NCBI RefSeq assembly: GCF_937997405.1
Contig: NZ_CALKTL010000124.1
Location: forward strand, 1 to 19,523
Length of the DNA stretch: 19,523 bases
Direction: 5' to 3'
Origin: an uncultured Campylobacter sp.
GTDB taxonomy: Bacteria; Campylobacterota; Campylobacteria; Campylobacterales; Campylobacteraceae
Part shown: in pieces, positions 1 to 6,330 of the stretch
Layout of the letters: every line of letters starts with the position of its first letter
Numbering within the stretch: position 1 is the stretch's first letter
Notes under the pieces: model-generated
Told to the model about the DNA's origin: nothing
Seen by the model: only the letters and a program-made list of their open reading frames with translations
Databases searched by the model: none
Position numbers and translations under genes: made by a program

Positions 1-92
1 AAATGCCAGACTTAAATGCTGGAAGTGTTGAAGCAGCTATGAACATTATTGCAGGAACTGCAAGAAGTATGGGAATTAAAATTTCTGAATAA
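1..92 (+). CDS. rplK: 50S ribosomal protein L11, C-terminal end (partial)
   Basis: The 3' end of rplK enters from the left edge. The frame begins at base 3 after two bases of a preceding codon, and it stops at TAA 90-92. The readable 29 residues contain MPDLNAGSVEAAMNIIAGT followed by ARSMGIKI, the conserved C-terminus of L11, which binds 23S rRNA at the GTPase-associated centre. It sits 110 bases upstream of rplA, the usual rplK-rplA order. Composition is AT-rich like the rest of the first 2.2 kb. The N-terminal domain lies outside the window. Confidence 0.93.
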   Translation, partial: MPDLNAGSVEAAMNIIAGTARSMGIKISE

Positions 93-202
93 TAAAAATT
101 ATTCAAGTTTTAAAGATTGAATAAATGAAAAATAAAATTTAAATGATTTAGAATAAGTGGGAGATTTAGTAAATTCAATTACCACAGAGGAGGAAATAAT
201 AA

Positions 203-910
203 ATGGCAAAAAGAGGAAAAAGATATAATGACATTTCTCAAAAAGTAGATAAAATGAAAGTTTACACACCAGAAGAAGCGTTGGAATTAATTTTCGACAC
301 GAAAAGCGCTAAGTTTGTGGAAACAGTGGAATTAGCAATAAGATTGGGAGTAGATCCAAGACATGCTGACCAGCAAGTAAGGGGTACAGTTTCATTACCA
401 AACGGTACAGGTAAAACTGTAAGAATCTTAGTTATCACAAGTGGAGAAAACATTGACAAAGCATTAGCTGCAGGAGCGGATTTTGCTGGAGATGACGAAT
501 ATATTAACAAAATTCAAAATGGATGGCTAGATTTTGATTTAGTAATCGCTACACCTGATATGATGCCTAAATTAGGAAGATTAGGAAGAATCTTAGGAAC
601 AAAAGGATTAATGCCTAACCCTAAATCAGGAACAGTTACAACAAATGTTGAACAAACAGTTCAAGAATTTAAAAAAGGAAAAGTTGCGTTTAAAGTTGAT
701 AAATTAGGATCGATTCACTTGCCAATCGGAAAAGTTGACTTTACAAAAGAAGCTATCGTAGAAAACTTTAAAGTTGCATTAGATCAAATTATCAAATTAA
801 AACCAGCTGCTTCAAAAGGGCAATATTTAAGAACAGTTGCAATCTCATTAACTATGGGGCCTGGAATTAAAATAGATCCATTATTAGCTGGAGCATTTGT
901 AGCTAAATAG
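203..910 (+). CDS. rplA: 50S ribosomal protein L1
   Basis: This 235-residue protein is full length for bacterial L1. L1 binds the L1 stalk of 23S rRNA, helps deacylated tRNA leave the E site, and in many bacteria represses its own operon. Recognisable family blocks are the N-terminal MAKRGKRY, the LPNGTGKTVR segment near residue 65, the ATPDMMPKLGRLGRILGTKG block around residues 114-133, GLMPNPKSGTVT after it, and the C-terminal TMGPGIKIDP. The ATG at 203 is preceded by a strong GAGGAGG about 10 bases upstream. It follows rplK and precedes the rplJ leader. Codons are strongly A/T-ending, unlike genes after base 2225, and point to a Fusobacteriota-type donor. Confidence 0.96.
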   Translation: MAKRGKRYNDISQKVDKMKVYTPEEALELIFDTKSAKFVETVELAIRLGVDPRHADQQVRGTVSLPNGTGKTVRILVITSGENIDKALAAGADFAGDDEYINKIQNGWLDFDLVIATPDMMPKLGRLGRILGTKGLMPNPKSGTVTTNVEQTVQEFKKGKVAFKVDKLGSIHLPIGKVDFTKEAIVENFKVALDQIIKLKPAASKGQYLRTVAISLTMGPGIKIDPLLAGAFVAK

Positions 911-935
911 TAAATAATCTTAATAATAATTTTTA

Positions 936-963
936 TTACCGGGTAGATTTTTCTATTCGGTAA
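936..963 (+). terminator. Stem-loop after rplA
   Basis: Bases 936-947 (TTACCGGGTAGA) can pair with 952-963 (TCTATTCGGTAA) to give a 12-bp stem with two G-U wobbles and a four-base T loop. It lies 26 bases past the rplA stop. The T-run after it is short (TTTAT), so it may be a weak terminator or an mRNA 3'-end processing and stability element separating rplKA from rplJL. Confidence 0.55.
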
Positions 964-1100
964 TTTATACTGTAATTTAAATGTTCTTTTCTCAACAAAT
1001 TAATAGAAGACGAACTAATTCAAAGCTTAAATATAATATTTTAAATATTTTAGCTTGATTAAAAACATAGTTGTGAGATTAATAAAAAAATGAAAAACAC

Positions 1101-1129
1101 TTGCAATTTTGTTGAAATTGTAGTATAAT
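1101..1129 (+). promoter_or_regulatory. Sigma-70-type promoter for rplJ-rplL
   Basis: TTGCAA at 1101-1106 is separated by exactly 17 bases from a perfect TATAAT at 1124-1129. It sits about 45 bases before the L10 leader, so transcripts would start near 1136 and include the whole leader. Assignment is by motif only. Confidence 0.7.
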
Positions 1130-1171
1130 ATTATATATTGATTTATAACGATATAAATCATATATAATATA

Positions 1172-1310
1172 ACCAAAGACAGTAGGTAGAATGAAAGTTC
1201 TTTAAACCCTACCGAGGTAAGTATTATTATAAATAGATATTAAAATTAAATAATAGATATTTTTATAGTATGATACCTCTGGGCTTATTGTTTTTGTTTC
1301 AGAGGTTTTT
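1172..1310 (+). ncRNA. Ribosomal protein L10 leader (autoregulatory mRNA element)
   Basis: The transcribed leader of rplJ begins with CCAAAGACAGTAGGTAGAAT (1173-1192) and contains a GTAGG/CCTAC pairing (1182-1186 with 1208-1212), as expected for the L10-binding leader in Firmicutes and related groups. Further down, ACCTCTG (1275-1281) pairs with CAGAGGT (1300-1306) and is followed by a T-run (1306-1310), an attenuator-like hairpin. The left arm of that hairpin can instead pair with GAGGTA at 1214-1219 (with TACCTC 1274-1279). This offers a mutually exclusive fold and a simple way for L10-L12 binding to control read-through. The family assignment is inference from position and motifs; I could not run a covariance model. 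Confidence 0.75.
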
Positions 1311-1331
1311 ATTATAAGGAGGTGAAACAAA

Positions 1332-1847
1332 TTGCCAGCACAAGCAAAATTAGAAGCGGTAAAAGGTTTAGTTGAAAAATTAAAAGAAGCTAAAGCAGTA
1401 GTATTTGTTGATTATAAAGGGATCAGCGTTAATGAAGATACTGAACTTCGTAAAACGGCTAGAGAATCTGGAGTAGAGTACTTTGTTGCTAAAAACAGAT
1501 TGTTTAAAATAGCGTTGAAAGAAGCAGGATTTGATACAAATGTTGATGATCTGTTAGAAGGTACTACATCATTTGCATTAGGATATGAGGATGGAGTTGC
1601 ACCATCTAAATTAATCTTTGATTTTGGGAAAAAATTAAAAGATAAATTAACAATCAAAGGTGGATTGCTAGAATCTGAAAGAGTTGATGTATCAACTGTG
1701 GAAGCATTGGCTAAATTACCATCAAGAGACGAATTACTTGGTCAAATTGCTTACGGATTGCTGTCGCCAGTTAGAATGTTGGCTGTTGCATTAACAAATG
1801 TCGCAGAACAAAAAGGAACTGGAGAACCAGCAGTAGTAGCAGAGTAA
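1332..1847 (+). CDS. rplJ: 50S ribosomal protein L10
   Basis: L10 anchors the L7/L12 dimers at the stalk base and, with them, represses translation through the upstream leader. The start is TTG at 1332, chosen because AAGGAGGTG ends about 8 bases upstream and the protein then begins MPAQAKLEAV, typical of L10. The 171 residues match normal family length. Visible blocks are the VVFVDYKGISV strand near residue 23 and the YFVAKNRLFKIAL segment around residue 50. The C-terminal helix that carries L12 ends near the alanine- and valine-rich tail. rplL follows after 68 bases. AT-rich codon use matches rplA, not the genes after 2225. Confidence 0.95.
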   Translation: MPAQAKLEAVKGLVEKLKEAKAVVFVDYKGISVNEDTELRKTARESGVEYFVAKNRLFKIALKEAGFDTNVDDLLEGTTSFALGYEDGVAPSKLIFDFGKKLKDKLTIKGGLLESERVDVSTVEALAKLPSRDELLGQIAYGLLSPVRMLAVALTNVAEQKGTGEPAVVAE

Positions 1848-1915
1848 TTTTTAAAATTATAAATAAACTTAAATAATAAAATAAAATCAAGAAAAAATTA
1901 GGAGGAAATAAAATA

Positions 1916-2224
1916 ATGGCATTTAATAAAGAACAATTTATAGAAGATTTAAAAGCTATGTCTGTATTAGAATTAAAAGAAGTAGTTGAAGCTATTGAAG
2001 AAACATTTGGAGTATCAGCTCAACCAGTAGCAGTTGCAGGAGGTGCAGCAGCAGGAGGTGCAGCAGCTGAAGAAAAATCTGAATTTGATGTAATCTTAGT
2101 ATCTGCAGGAGGAGCTAAATTAGCAGTAATTAAAGAAGTAAGAGGAATTACTGGATTAGGACTTAAAGAAGCTAAAGAATTAGTTGAAGCTGGCGGAAAA
2201 GCAATTAAAGAAGGAGTTGCTAAA
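1916..2224 (+). pseudogene. rplL: 50S ribosomal protein L7/L12, truncated at the chimeric join
   Basis: Residues 1-103 are a normal L7/L12. There is the N-terminal dimerisation helix (MAFNKEQFIEDLKAMSVLEL), an Ala/Gly-rich hinge near residues 40-56, and most of the C-terminal domain including the conserved factor-binding region GLGLKEAKELVEAGGKAIKE. A strong AGGAGG precedes the ATG. The family normally continues about 20 more residues (pattern K-EEAE-…-LEEAGA-VELK), but here the frame switches at about residue 103 to the tail of ribosomal protein L16. The composition of the two sides differs sharply, so the truncation is probably an assembly artefact and the source organism has an intact rplL. 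Confidence 0.9.
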
Positions 2225-2232
2225 GAGGCGCT
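2215..2232. other. Chimeric join between two genomes
   Basis: To the left the DNA is AT-rich with rplKAJL; to the right it is Campylobacter-like with the end of rplP and the spc operon. The join falls in GTTGCTAAAGAGGCG, where both parents could share a short stretch: rplL usually reads GVAKEEA here and rplP reads MA(R/K)EAL. Such a shared word of roughly 8-10 bases is what an assembler could bridge. The exact base cannot be fixed from one sequence. Confidence 0.88.
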
Positions 2233-2305
2233 TATGCTTTCGATTCATAAACTACCTTTTAAAACGAAAATCGTAAGTAGGGAAAGCGAAAATGAAATAT
2301 ACTGA
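2225..2305 (+). CDS. rplP: 50S ribosomal protein L16, C-terminal end (partial)
   Basis: The last 26 codons before TGA 2303-2305 read EALMLSIHKLPFKTKIVSRE followed by SENEIY. This is the C-terminus of L16 in Campylobacter, where HKLPFKTK and the terminal NEIY are characteristic. L16 lies in the 50S subunit near the A site and peptidyl transferase centre. The stop overlaps the start of rpmC by 14 bases, the normal rplP-rpmC arrangement. The upstream 5' part of the gene (and rpsC, rplV and so on) is missing because of the join. The in-frame fusion with rplL is coincidental. Confidence 0.9.
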   Translation, partial: EALMLSIHKLPFKTKIVSRESENEIY

Positions 2306-2474
2306 TTTGAAAGATAAAGATTTAGCTGAGCTAAATTCTATGTTGAAACAAAGTAAGTTGCTTTTATTTACGGCTAGACAAAAGCTAAAGACTATGCAGC
2401 TAAGCAATCCTAACGAGATTCGCGCTATCAAAAAAGATATCGCTAGAATCAACACCGCTATTAAAGCGAAATAA
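2292..2474 (+). CDS. rpmC: 50S ribosomal protein L29
   Basis: L29 is a small helical protein beside the polypeptide exit tunnel, where SRP and trigger factor dock with L23. This 60-residue protein begins MKYTDLKDKDLAEL, carries the two-helix pattern LLLFTARQKLKTMQL and ends with IKKDIARINTAIKAK, matching the usual L29 outline and length. It starts within the end of rplP and is followed 9 bases later by rpsQ, the standard order of the S10/spc operon. It is the first complete gene on the Campylobacter side of the join. Confidence 0.95.
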   Translation: MKYTDLKDKDLAELNSMLKQSKLLLFTARQKLKTMQLSNPNEIRAIKKDIARINTAIKAK

Positions 2475-2483
2475 GGATAGGTT

Positions 2484-2735
2484 ATGGCATTTAAAAGAGA
2501 AATTCAAGGCGTAGTCGTAAAGAAGGCGGGCGATAAAACAGCTACCGTTTTGGTAGAGCGAAGGGTTATGCACCCTAGATATAGAAAGATCGTAAAAAGA
2601 TTTAAAAAATATCTGATCCACGATGAAAACAACGTCGTAAAGATCGGTGATACCATATCTGCGATCGAGTGCAGACCGTTAAGCGCTAGAAAATCGTTTC
2701 GCTTAAAAGCGGTTTTGAAAACAGGAGTTGAATAA
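2484..2735 (+). CDS. rpsQ: 30S ribosomal protein S17
   Basis: S17 is a primary 16S rRNA-binding protein of OB-fold type. The 83-residue product starts MAFKREIQGVVVKKAGDKTA and carries the conserved blocks KTATVLVERR, HPRYRKIVKRFKKYLIHDE and the C-terminal CRPLSARKSFRL. The ATG follows AAGGATAGGTT. The TAA overlaps the rplN ATG by one base (TAATG), which suggests translational coupling within the spc operon. Confidence 0.97.
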   Translation: MAFKREIQGVVVKKAGDKTATVLVERRVMHPRYRKIVKRFKKYLIHDENNVVKIGDTISAIECRPLSARKSFRLKAVLKTGVE

Positions 2736-3103
2736 TGATACAGAGTTTTACCAGACTTGCGGTAGCTGATAATAGCGGCGCAAAAGAACTTATGTGTATT
2801 AAAGTTTTGGGCGGCAGCAAAAGAAGATACGCCACAATCGGCGATATTATCGTTTGCTCTGTAAAAAAAGCGCTCCCTAACGGCAAGATTAAGCGCGGTC
2901 AAGTAGTAAAAGCCGTAGTCGTTCGTACGACTAAAGAGTTGCACAGAGGCAACGGCTCGCTAATTAGATTCGATGAGAACGCAGCCGTTATTTTGGATTC
3001 AAAAAAAGAGCCGATCGGCACTCGTATTTTCGGTCCTATCGGTAGAGAGGTCAGATACGGCGGTTTTATGAAGATCGTTTCGCTGGCTCCGGAGGTTTTA
3101 TAA
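2735..3103 (+). CDS. rplN: 50S ribosomal protein L14
   Basis: L14 binds 23S rRNA at the subunit interface and contacts L19. At 122 residues it is exactly the usual size. It starts MIQSFTRLAVADNSGAKELM (typical MIQ..TRL.VADNSGA) and includes VLGGSKRRYATIGDIIVCSV, the VVVRTTKELHRGNGS segment, FDENAAVIL and the ending FMKIVSLAPEVL. Both ends use one-base TAATG overlaps, with rpsQ and with rplX, so the three genes are likely translated in a coupled way. Confidence 0.98.
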   Translation: MIQSFTRLAVADNSGAKELMCIKVLGGSKRRYATIGDIIVCSVKKALPNGKIKRGQVVKAVVVRTTKELHRGNGSLIRFDENAAVILDSKKEPIGTRIFGPIGREVRYGGFMKIVSLAPEVL

Positions 3104-3336
3104 TGGCAGTAAAATTTAAGATTAAAAAAGGCGATCAAGTAAAGATCATCGCAGGTGACGATAAGGGTAAAACAGGCACTGTCAAGGCAGTGTTTCCTAA
3201 AAAAGCTCAAGTTATCGTCGAGGGTTGTAAAATGGCTAAAAAGGCTATCAAACCAACCGAGCAAAATCCACAAGGCGGCTTTACGAGCAAAGAGATGCCT
3301 ATGGATATTTCAAACGTTGCGTTGGTAGAGGGTTGA
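3103..3336 (+). CDS. rplX: 50S ribosomal protein L24
   Basis: L24 is an early assembly protein of the large subunit. The 77-residue product has the KOW motif at its N-terminus (KKGDQVKIIAGDDKGKTGTV, residues ~9-28), then KAQVIVEGCKMAKKAIKPTE and the QGGFTSKEMPMDISNVAL block. It is shorter than the ~104-residue E. coli protein, which is normal for Campylobacter-type L24. It begins in a TAATG overlap with rplN and stops two bases before the rplE ATG. Confidence 0.97.
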   Translation: MAVKFKIKKGDQVKIIAGDDKGKTGTVKAVFPKKAQVIVEGCKMAKKAIKPTEQNPQGGFTSKEMPMDISNVALVEG

Positions 3337-3338
3337 TT

Positions 3339-3884
3339 ATGAGCAGACTAAAAGATAAATACGCTAATTCCATCAGAGCTGCTTTGCAGAAAGAATTTGA
3401 TATAAAAAATCCTATGCTTATCCCGGCGCTTGAAAAGATCGTTATCAGCGTAGGAACGGGCGAATCGAGCAAAGATCAAAAAGTGCTTCAAAATATGGCA
3501 GATACTATCTCGCTGATCGCAGGTCAAAAAGCGCTGATCGTCAATGCAAAAAAATCGGTTGCAGGCTTTAAAGTGCGCGAAGGTTTCCCGGTAGGCATAA
3601 TGGTTACGTTACGAAAGGAGCAGATGTTTGCCTTCCTAGACAAACTGATCTCTATCGCGCTTCCTAGAGTTAAGGATTTCCGAGGACTACCTAGAACGGG
3701 CTTTGATGGACGCGGCAATTACAACTTCGGTTTGCAAGAGCAGCTGATGTTCCCTGAGGTCGAATACGATCAAATTTTAAGAACTCACGGTATGAATATA
3801 ACCGTTGTAACGACTACAAATAACGATAAAGAGGCATTTAAATTGCTAGAGCTATTCGGCATGCCTTTTGCAAAAGGAAAATGA
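3339..3884 (+). CDS. rplE: 50S ribosomal protein L5
   Basis: L5 binds 5S rRNA in the central protuberance. The start is taken as ATG 3339, giving 181 residues that begin MSRLKDKYANSIR. A TTG at 3333 in the same frame would overlap the rplX stop and add only two residues, so it is disfavoured. Family blocks visible are NPMLIPALEKIVISVGTGE, the GQKALIVNAKKSVAGFKVRE region, LPRVKDFRGLPRTGFDGRGN, FPEVEYDQI and the C-terminal LLELFGMPF. It is followed one base after its TGA by rpsN. Confidence 0.97.
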   Translation: MSRLKDKYANSIRAALQKEFDIKNPMLIPALEKIVISVGTGESSKDQKVLQNMADTISLIAGQKALIVNAKKSVAGFKVREGFPVGIMVTLRKEQMFAFLDKLISIALPRVKDFRGLPRTGFDGRGNYNFGLQEQLMFPEVEYDQILRTHGMNITVVTTTNNDKEAFKLLELFGMPFAKGK

Positions 3885-3885
3885 T

Positions 3886-4071
3886 ATGGCAAAAAAATCA
3901 ATGGTAGCCAAGGCGAAACGCCCCGCTAAATTTAGCACTCGCGCATATACCAGATGTCAAATTTGCGGTCGTCCGCACTCCGTTTATAAGGATTTTGGAA
4001 TTTGTCGCGTTTGCCTTCGCAAGATGGCAAATGAGGGCTTGATCCCGGGTCTAAAAAAAGCAAGCTGGTAA
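3886..4071 (+). CDS. rpsN: 30S ribosomal protein S14, zinc-binding type
   Basis: S14 binds the 3' major domain (head) of 16S rRNA. The start is ATG 3886, one base after the rplE stop; the frame is open further upstream into rplE but MAKKSM is the family start. The 61-residue protein is the short, zinc-ribbon form, with Cys24, Cys27, Cys40 and Cys43 in CQIC and CRVC. The ending LIPGLKKASW is diagnostic of this type. The longer zinc-free form is not seen here. It lies between rplE and rpsH as in all spc operons. Confidence 0.97.
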   Translation: MAKKSMVAKAKRPAKFSTRAYTRCQICGRPHSVYKDFGICRVCLRKMANEGLIPGLKKASW

Positions 4072-4080
4072 GGAGAAGAG

Positions 4081-4476
4081 ATGATTAACGATCTTATTTC
4101 AGATGGACTAACTCGCATCAGAAATGCTGCGATGCGAAGGCTAGATACGACTAAGCTTTTTCACTCAAACGTCGTTGAGGCTATGCTTAAAATTTTAGCC
4201 GAGAAGGGCTATATCGAGAGCTACAACGTAGTAGAGGAAAACAATAAAAAGATCATCAACGTAGTGCTTAAATACGATGAAAAGGGCAGGAGCGTGATAA
4301 ACGAAGTTAAAAGAATTTCGACTCCGGGTCGCCGCGTATATCAAGGCAAAGACGAGATCAAGCGCTTCAAAAACGGCTACGGAACCGTCGTCGTTAGCAC
4401 AAGCAAAGGTGTTATGAGCGGTATCGACGCGCACAAAGCGGGCGTCGGCGGCGAAGTGCTTTGCACGATCTGGTAA
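4081..4476 (+). CDS. rpsH: 30S ribosomal protein S8
   Basis: S8 binds the central domain of 16S rRNA and in E. coli also represses the spc operon by binding its mRNA. The 131-residue product begins MINDLISDGLTRIRNAAMRR, contains the IINVVLKYDEKGRSVI strand region and KRISTPGRRVYQGKDEI, and ends with TSKGVMSGIDAHKAGVGGEV and LCTIW, the conserved C-terminus. AAGGAGAAG immediately precedes the ATG. It is followed by a 77-base gap holding an inverted repeat, the largest gap inside this operon. Confidence 0.97.
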   Translation: MINDLISDGLTRIRNAAMRRLDTTKLFHSNVVEAMLKILAEKGYIESYNVVEENNKKIINVVLKYDEKGRSVINEVKRISTPGRRVYQGKDEIKRFKNGYGTVVVSTSKGVMSGIDAHKAGVGGEVLCTIW

Positions 4477-4483
4477 GAAGTTT

Positions 4484-4523
4484 CTACTTTTTATGGCATT
4501 GTGGTATCCATTCGTAAAAGTAG
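4484..4523 (+). repeat. Inverted repeat / mRNA hairpin between rpsH and rplF
   Basis: CTACTTTT (4484-4491) pairs with AAAAGTAG (4516-4523) as a perfect 8-bp stem, and the inner TGG (4494-4496) can pair with CCA (4508-4510). There is no T-run after it, and rplF follows with its own AAAAGGA, so it is unlikely to be a full terminator. A processing site, translational switch or mRNA-stability element is possible. Confidence 0.5.
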
Positions 4524-4553
4524 ACATACCCTAGACAAATAAAAAGGAAAATT

Positions 4554-5090
4554 ATGTCAAGAATTGGTAAAAAACCGATCTCTATCCCGAGTGGAGTTGA
4601 GGTCAAAATCGACGGCTCGTCGTTAAAATTTAAAAAATCGAATAACGAAAAAGAGCTTGATTTAAAAGGTCATGTCGATGTAAAAATCGAAGACGGAAAG
4701 ATAGAATTCTCGCCTAAGGGTGAGGACAGACAGAGCAGAGCGTATTGGGGAACATACCGCGCTTTAGCCAACAATATCGTCCTTGGTCTTACCGAGGGCT
4801 TTTCAAAACAGCTCGAAATCAACGGTGTCGGCTATAGAGCCGCGATGAAGGGCAAGATGCTTGAGCTAAATTTGGGCTTTTCGCATCCGATAAATTTTGA
4901 ATCTCCAAAGGGGATTGAAATTTCCGTAGATAAAAACGTCGTAACTATCAAAGGCGACGACAAGCAGCAAGTAGGTCAAGTGGCAGCCGAGATCAGAGGA
5001 TTCAGACCGCCTGAGCCATATAAAGGCAAGGGTATTAAGTATCTTGAAGAGCGCATTATCCGCAAAGCCGGAAAAACAGCTAAGAAATAA
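4554..5090 (+). CDS. rplF: 50S ribosomal protein L6
   Basis: L6 lies near the sarcin-ricin loop at the elongation-factor binding site. The 178-residue length is typical. It begins MSRIGKKPISIPSGVEVKID, has the repeated two-domain fold, with EGFSKQLEINGVGYRAAMKG around residue 80 and the conserved C-terminal RGFRPPEPYKGKGIKYLEE. The ATG is preceded by AAAAGGAAAATT. It follows the hairpin-bearing gap after rpsH and is 10 bases upstream of rplR. Confidence 0.97.
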   Translation: MSRIGKKPISIPSGVEVKIDGSSLKFKKSNNEKELDLKGHVDVKIEDGKIEFSPKGEDRQSRAYWGTYRALANNIVLGLTEGFSKQLEINGVGYRAAMKGKMLELNLGFSHPINFESPKGIEISVDKNVVTIKGDDKQQVGQVAAEIRGFRPPEPYKGKGIKYLEERIIRKAGKTAKK

Positions 5091-5100
5091 GGGTTGAGAA

Positions 5101-5457
5101 ATGACACAGAACGTATTAAAAAGAAAGATCTCTTTACGAATCAAGAGAAAAAGAAGGATTCGCGCTAAAATTTCAGGCGTCGCATCTTGCCCTAGAATTT
5201 CTATTTTCAAATCCAATAGGACGGTCTACGCTCAGGCTATCGACGACGCGGCGAGCGCGACTTTGTGCGCTAGCAGCGGTAAGGTTTTAAATTTAAAGGC
5301 AAACAAAGAGGGCGCGGCTAGCTTAGCTAAAGATTTAGCCTCCAAGCTAAAAGATAAAGGCATTTCTGAAGCGATTTTCGATCGTAATGGCTATTTGTAT
5401 CACGGCGTAATCGCAAGCTTTGCCGAGTCGTTACGCCAAAACGGCATCAAACTATAA
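5101..5457 (+). CDS. rplR: 50S ribosomal protein L18
   Basis: L18 works with L5 to dock 5S rRNA. The 118-residue protein begins with a very basic arm (KRKISLRIKRKRRIRAKISG), followed by PRISIFKSNRTVYAQAIDD and LASKLKDKGISEAIFDRNGY, and ends YHGVIASFAESLRQNGIKL; all are conserved L18 blocks. The ribosome binding site is weak (AAGGGTTGAGAA), consistent with translation coupled to rplF. It lies between rplF and rpsE as expected. Confidence 0.96.
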   Translation: MTQNVLKRKISLRIKRKRRIRAKISGVASCPRISIFKSNRTVYAQAIDDAASATLCASSGKVLNLKANKEGAASLAKDLASKLKDKGISEAIFDRNGYLYHGVIASFAESLRQNGIKL

Positions 5458-5472
5458 CCCAAAGGAATGATT

Positions 5473-5916
5473 GTGGAAAAGTATAATAGAGAAGAATTCG
5501 AAGAGGTAATCGTCAATATCGGTAGGGTTACGAAGGTCGTTAAAGGCGGTAGAAGGTTTAGGTTTACGGCTCTTATCGTAGTAGGCAATAGAAACGGCTT
5601 GGTAGGCTTTGGCTTCGGCAAATCCAAAGAGGTTCCCGATGCGATTAAAAAGGCGGTAGACGATGCGTTTAAAAATATCATCAAGGTAAATTTAAACGGC
5701 TCTACTATCACTCACGATATTGAAGTTAAATACAATGCGAGCAAAATTTTACTTAAGCCGGCGAGCGAAGGTACTGGCGTTATCGCAGGCGGTTCAGTCC
5801 GCCCAGTTTTAGAGCTTGCAGGTGTTAAAGATATCCTCACCAAATCGCTAGGTTCGAACAACTCCTCAAACGTCGTAAGAGCTACGATGAAAGCTCTTAG
5901 TATGTTAAAACACTAA
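5473..5916 (+). CDS. rpsE: 30S ribosomal protein S5
   Basis: S5 contributes to decoding accuracy and mRNA unwinding at the entry channel. I place the start at GTG 5473 instead of the in-frame ATG 5467. AAAGGA ends at 5466, six bases before the GTG but directly abutting the ATG, and the resulting N-terminus MEKYNREEFEEVIV matches Campylobacter S5. The product is 147 residues, with the dsRBD-like N-terminal domain (VTKVVKGGRRFRFTALIVVG), the GLVGFGFGKSKEVP loop, ASEGTGVIAGGSVRPVLELA and SLGSNNSSNVVRAT. rplO follows directly, with no rpmD (L30) between, as in other Campylobacterota. Confidence 0.95.
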   Translation: MEKYNREEFEEVIVNIGRVTKVVKGGRRFRFTALIVVGNRNGLVGFGFGKSKEVPDAIKKAVDDAFKNIIKVNLNGSTITHDIEVKYNASKILLKPASEGTGVIAGGSVRPVLELAGVKDILTKSLGSNNSSNVVRATMKALSMLKH

Positions 5917-5928
5917 CAAGGATAAAAG

Positions 5929-6330
5929 ATGGGATTAGAAAATCTTAAAAAAGCCCCAGGCTCGACTCACGCTACTAAGCGCTTGGGTCGCGGTCAAGGA
6001 AGTGGCCTGGGTAAAACTGCGGGTCGCGGCGGTAAGGGTCAGACCGCGCGTACCGGCTCTCATGAAAAAAGAGGCTTCGAGGGCGGCCAGCAGCCGATTC
6101 AGCGAAGGCTTCCGAAGGTAGGTTTTACTTCTAAATTTGAAAAGCCTTACGTGATCAATGTCGATAAAATCGAAGCTATCAAAGATCTTAGCGAGATCAC
6201 GATCGAAAGCATCAAATCCGTTCATAAAATTTCAAATTCCGTTAAAAAGATCAAGCTGATCGGCGTAGGCGCAAAAGCGCTCATTAGCAAGATCAAAGAC
6301 GAGAACGTAAAGTCTAGCGGACAAAAATAA
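5929..6330 (+). CDS. rplO: 50S ribosomal protein L15
   Basis: L15 is a late-assembly large-subunit protein with a long basic glycine-rich extension. The 133-residue product starts MGLENLKKAPGSTHATKRLG, then GRGQGSGLGKTAGRGGKGQT and the GGQQPIQRRLPKVGF block, all typical. The C-terminal globular part is somewhat shorter than in E. coli, normal for the group. Its TAA overlaps the secY ATG by one base, coupling the last ribosomal gene to the translocon gene. Confidence 0.96.
   Translation: MGLENLKKAPGSTHATKRLGRGQGSGLGKTAGRGGKGQTARTGSHEKRGFEGGQQPIQRRLPKVGFTSKFEKPYVINVDKIEAIKDLSEITIESIKSVHKISNSVKKIKLIGVGAKALISKIKDENVKSSGQK

Noticed and set aside
1916..2305. A novel natural L7/L12-L16 fusion protein
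   Set aside because: The two halves come from genes of clearly different composition and codon use, and both flanks are normal operons of different organisms. An assembly chimera explains it better.
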